Assembly: GCF_002154225.1 (NCBI RefSeq)
Contig: NZ_MTSE01000003.1
Coordinates: 496,001 to 560,000 of the forward strand
Length of the DNA stretch: 64,000 bases
Reading direction: 5' to 3'
Origin: Hymenobacter crusticola
GTDB taxonomy: Bacteria; Bacteroidota; Bacteroidia; Cytophagales; Hymenobacteraceae
The notes under the pieces are model-generated. The model saw only the letters and a program-made list of their open reading frames with translations, searched no databases and had not been told where the DNA came from. The stretch's first letter is position 1. Every line of letters starts with the position of its first letter. This document shows, piece after piece, positions 62,975-64,000 of the stretch. The translations under genes and the position numbers were made by a program.

Positions 62975-64000
62975 ATGGCAACTCAAAAGAATAACGGGGC
63001 GGAACTCGCCACCCTTACCGCCCCTGCGCCCTTACCTGGCCTTAGTGCCCTAGCTCCCTACGGCGGCTTTTCCTTCATGGAAAGCTTTATTGATGGGGTG
63101 CAGAACATCAGCCCCGAGCGCAAAGCCCGCAAAAATATTTTCATGACCGACGAGTCGAAGCAGCTCGACCGGTCGATGCTGAAGCAGAAACTCAACCTCT
63201 GGATTGACCTACTTGAATCGAGCGCCGACCAGACCGAGATGCTCGCCAAAACCGAGGAGAAGGCCGAGCTAGCCGATTCGCTGTTGCGCAAAAACCTACT
63301 GCGCGCGCTCACTACTTCTCGCAACCTAGAGCGTAGCTACCGGGCCTTGTCGCTGTTTTACAAGAATACGGAGGTGGAGAAAGTACCCAATGTGACCATC
63401 TTGAATGCGTCGTTGGATCAGCTCACCGACCTCGATAACCCAATCTTCATTGACAAGGTCGCGGCGGAGTTCAAGCAGAACTACGACCGCCTTGACCTGC
63501 GCGGTAACTATTCCTTGCTGATTGTGCCGGGCTTCATGCGCAGCAACAGCATCCTGGAGAAATGGGCCAAGGTGGCGCACGCTAATAAAGTGATGCTCAT
63601 CACGGACTTTGCCGACCTGGAAAGCTCGGAAGATACCATTGAGCTCTTCAGCGCGGCCAACCTCACTGGCGGCGACCTGTACCGCTCCAACGTGATTATG
63701 GCCTGTAACTGGCTGGCGGGCCGGGGCAAAGTGGCCGACGTAGGCGAGGAAGAGGATTTGTTCGTGCCACCGTCCCCAGCCCTAGGTGGTAAGATTTACT
63801 ACACCCTGATGTCGCAGGTGACGGCCGGCAAGAAGCACGGCAGCATGAACGAAGTTGACGGCGTGCGCTTCCCCCTGATGAAAAGTGAGTTGTCGAGCCT
63901 AGAGCGGCTTGGGCTAGTGCCCATGATTAACGAGTACGGCAAGGTGATGGCCTTCTCGGCCAAAACGCTGTTCAACGGCGACAATATTGGCCTAAAGACG
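62975..64000 (+). CDS. tssC: T6SS sheath large subunit TssC, 5' part
   Basis: The first 342 codons of the Bacteroidota-type TssC, running off the right edge with no stop. It begins MATQKNNGAELATLTAP; family features include FSFMESFIDGVQNISPERKARKNIFM, NYSLLIVPGFMRSNSILEKWA, and GKIYYTLMSQVTAGKK. It lies 38 bases after tssB and forms the sheath with it. The tube protein Hcp usually lies close by and is expected beyond 64000. Confidence 0.9.
   Translation, partial: MATQKNNGAELATLTAPAPLPGLSALAPYGGFSFMESFIDGVQNISPERKARKNIFMTDESKQLDRSMLKQKLNLWIDLLESSADQTEMLAKTEEKAELADSLLRKNLLRALTTSRNLERSYRALSLFYKNTEVEKVPNVTILNASLDQLTDLDNPIFIDKVAAEFKQNYDRLDLRGNYSLLIVPGFMRSNSILEKWAKVAHANKVMLITDFADLESSEDTIELFSAANLTGGDLYRSNVIMACNWLAGRGKVADVGEEEDLFVPPSPALGGKIYYTLMSQVTAGKKHGSMNEVDGVRFPLMKSELSSLERLGLVPMINEYGKVMAFSAKTLFNGDNIGLKT

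Noticed and set aside
46606..64000. Phage tail or contractile-injection (eCIS) origin for the VgrG/gp25/ClpV genes
   Set aside because: TssK, TssN, TssO, TssR and ClpV are secretion-system components absent from phage tails and most eCIS.
1..64000. tRNA or rRNA genes, CRISPR array, insertion sequence, prophage
   Set aside because: I scanned for cloverleaf-type arms, evenly spaced direct repeats, and transposase or integrase motifs, and saw none. A tRNAscan and a CRISPR search would settle it.

Overview
The window looks like a chromosomal stretch of a GC-rich Bacteroidota, most likely Hymenobacter or a close relative. The reasons are: a Bacteroidota-specific type VI secretion system (subtype iii), HmuY-type heme uptake, promoters of the TTTG-N19-TAnnTTTG form, many fasciclin, TonB-receptor and lipoprotein genes, and a striking excess of CTAG-containing hexamers such as CCTAGG. 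The genus is an inference from these traits, not a database match.

Layout. 0-2.4 kb: end of a ParS/MbcA-type antitoxin, its RES toxin, KptA (tRNA 2'-phosphotransferase) and a GNAT-like protein. 2.6-6.5 kb: a fasciclin protein, two small unknown proteins and an outer-membrane barrel with thrombospondin-3 repeats. 6.6-12.6 kb: a bacterial Pnkp/Hen1 RNA-repair locus. Between hen1 and pnkp, on the opposite strand, lie a DACNV/DisA_N-like sensor protein and a frameshifted HAD phosphatase of the RNA-repair-associated kind. 12.7-17.7 kb: an HtrA protease, a GNAT enzyme, a TetR regulator with its target flavoprotein (matching operators are visible at both), and a winged-helix protein. 17.9-25.2 kb: a complete heme-acquisition operon (receptor, HmuY, HmuT, HmuU, HmuV, HmuS) behind a promoter flanked by two Fur-like palindromes and interspersed with hairpin repeats. 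25.3-35.4 kb: peptidases, a YwqG-like protein, a cation-diffusion transporter with an overlapping binding-protein-like lipoprotein, and membrane proteins. 35.5-37.5 kb: two tandem RlaP-type nucleotidyltransferases, a family named for RNA repair. 37.6-46.2 kb: an amidohydrolase, a bifunctional acyltransferase resembling OlsF, a lipoprotein, an A+T-rich ABC transporter pair, and a copper pair (histidine-free cupredoxin plus CopA).

46.6-64 kb holds most of a T6SSiii cluster: vgrG, a TPR protein, PAAR, tssN, tssK, tssE, tssF, an inverted tssG, tssO, a second single-pass protein, a PKD protein, tssR, clpV/tssH, tssB and the start of tssC. Hcp is not in view and probably lies beyond the right edge. 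No toxin or immunity gene is recognisable.

The most interesting signals are the enlarged RNA-repair set (kptA, hen1, pnkp, HAD, two rlaP, next to a RES toxin) with a catalytically degenerate cyclic-dinucleotide-synthase-like sensor embedded in it, and the unassigned TPR protein between VgrG and PAAR. No tRNA, rRNA, CRISPR array, insertion sequence or prophage was recognised.
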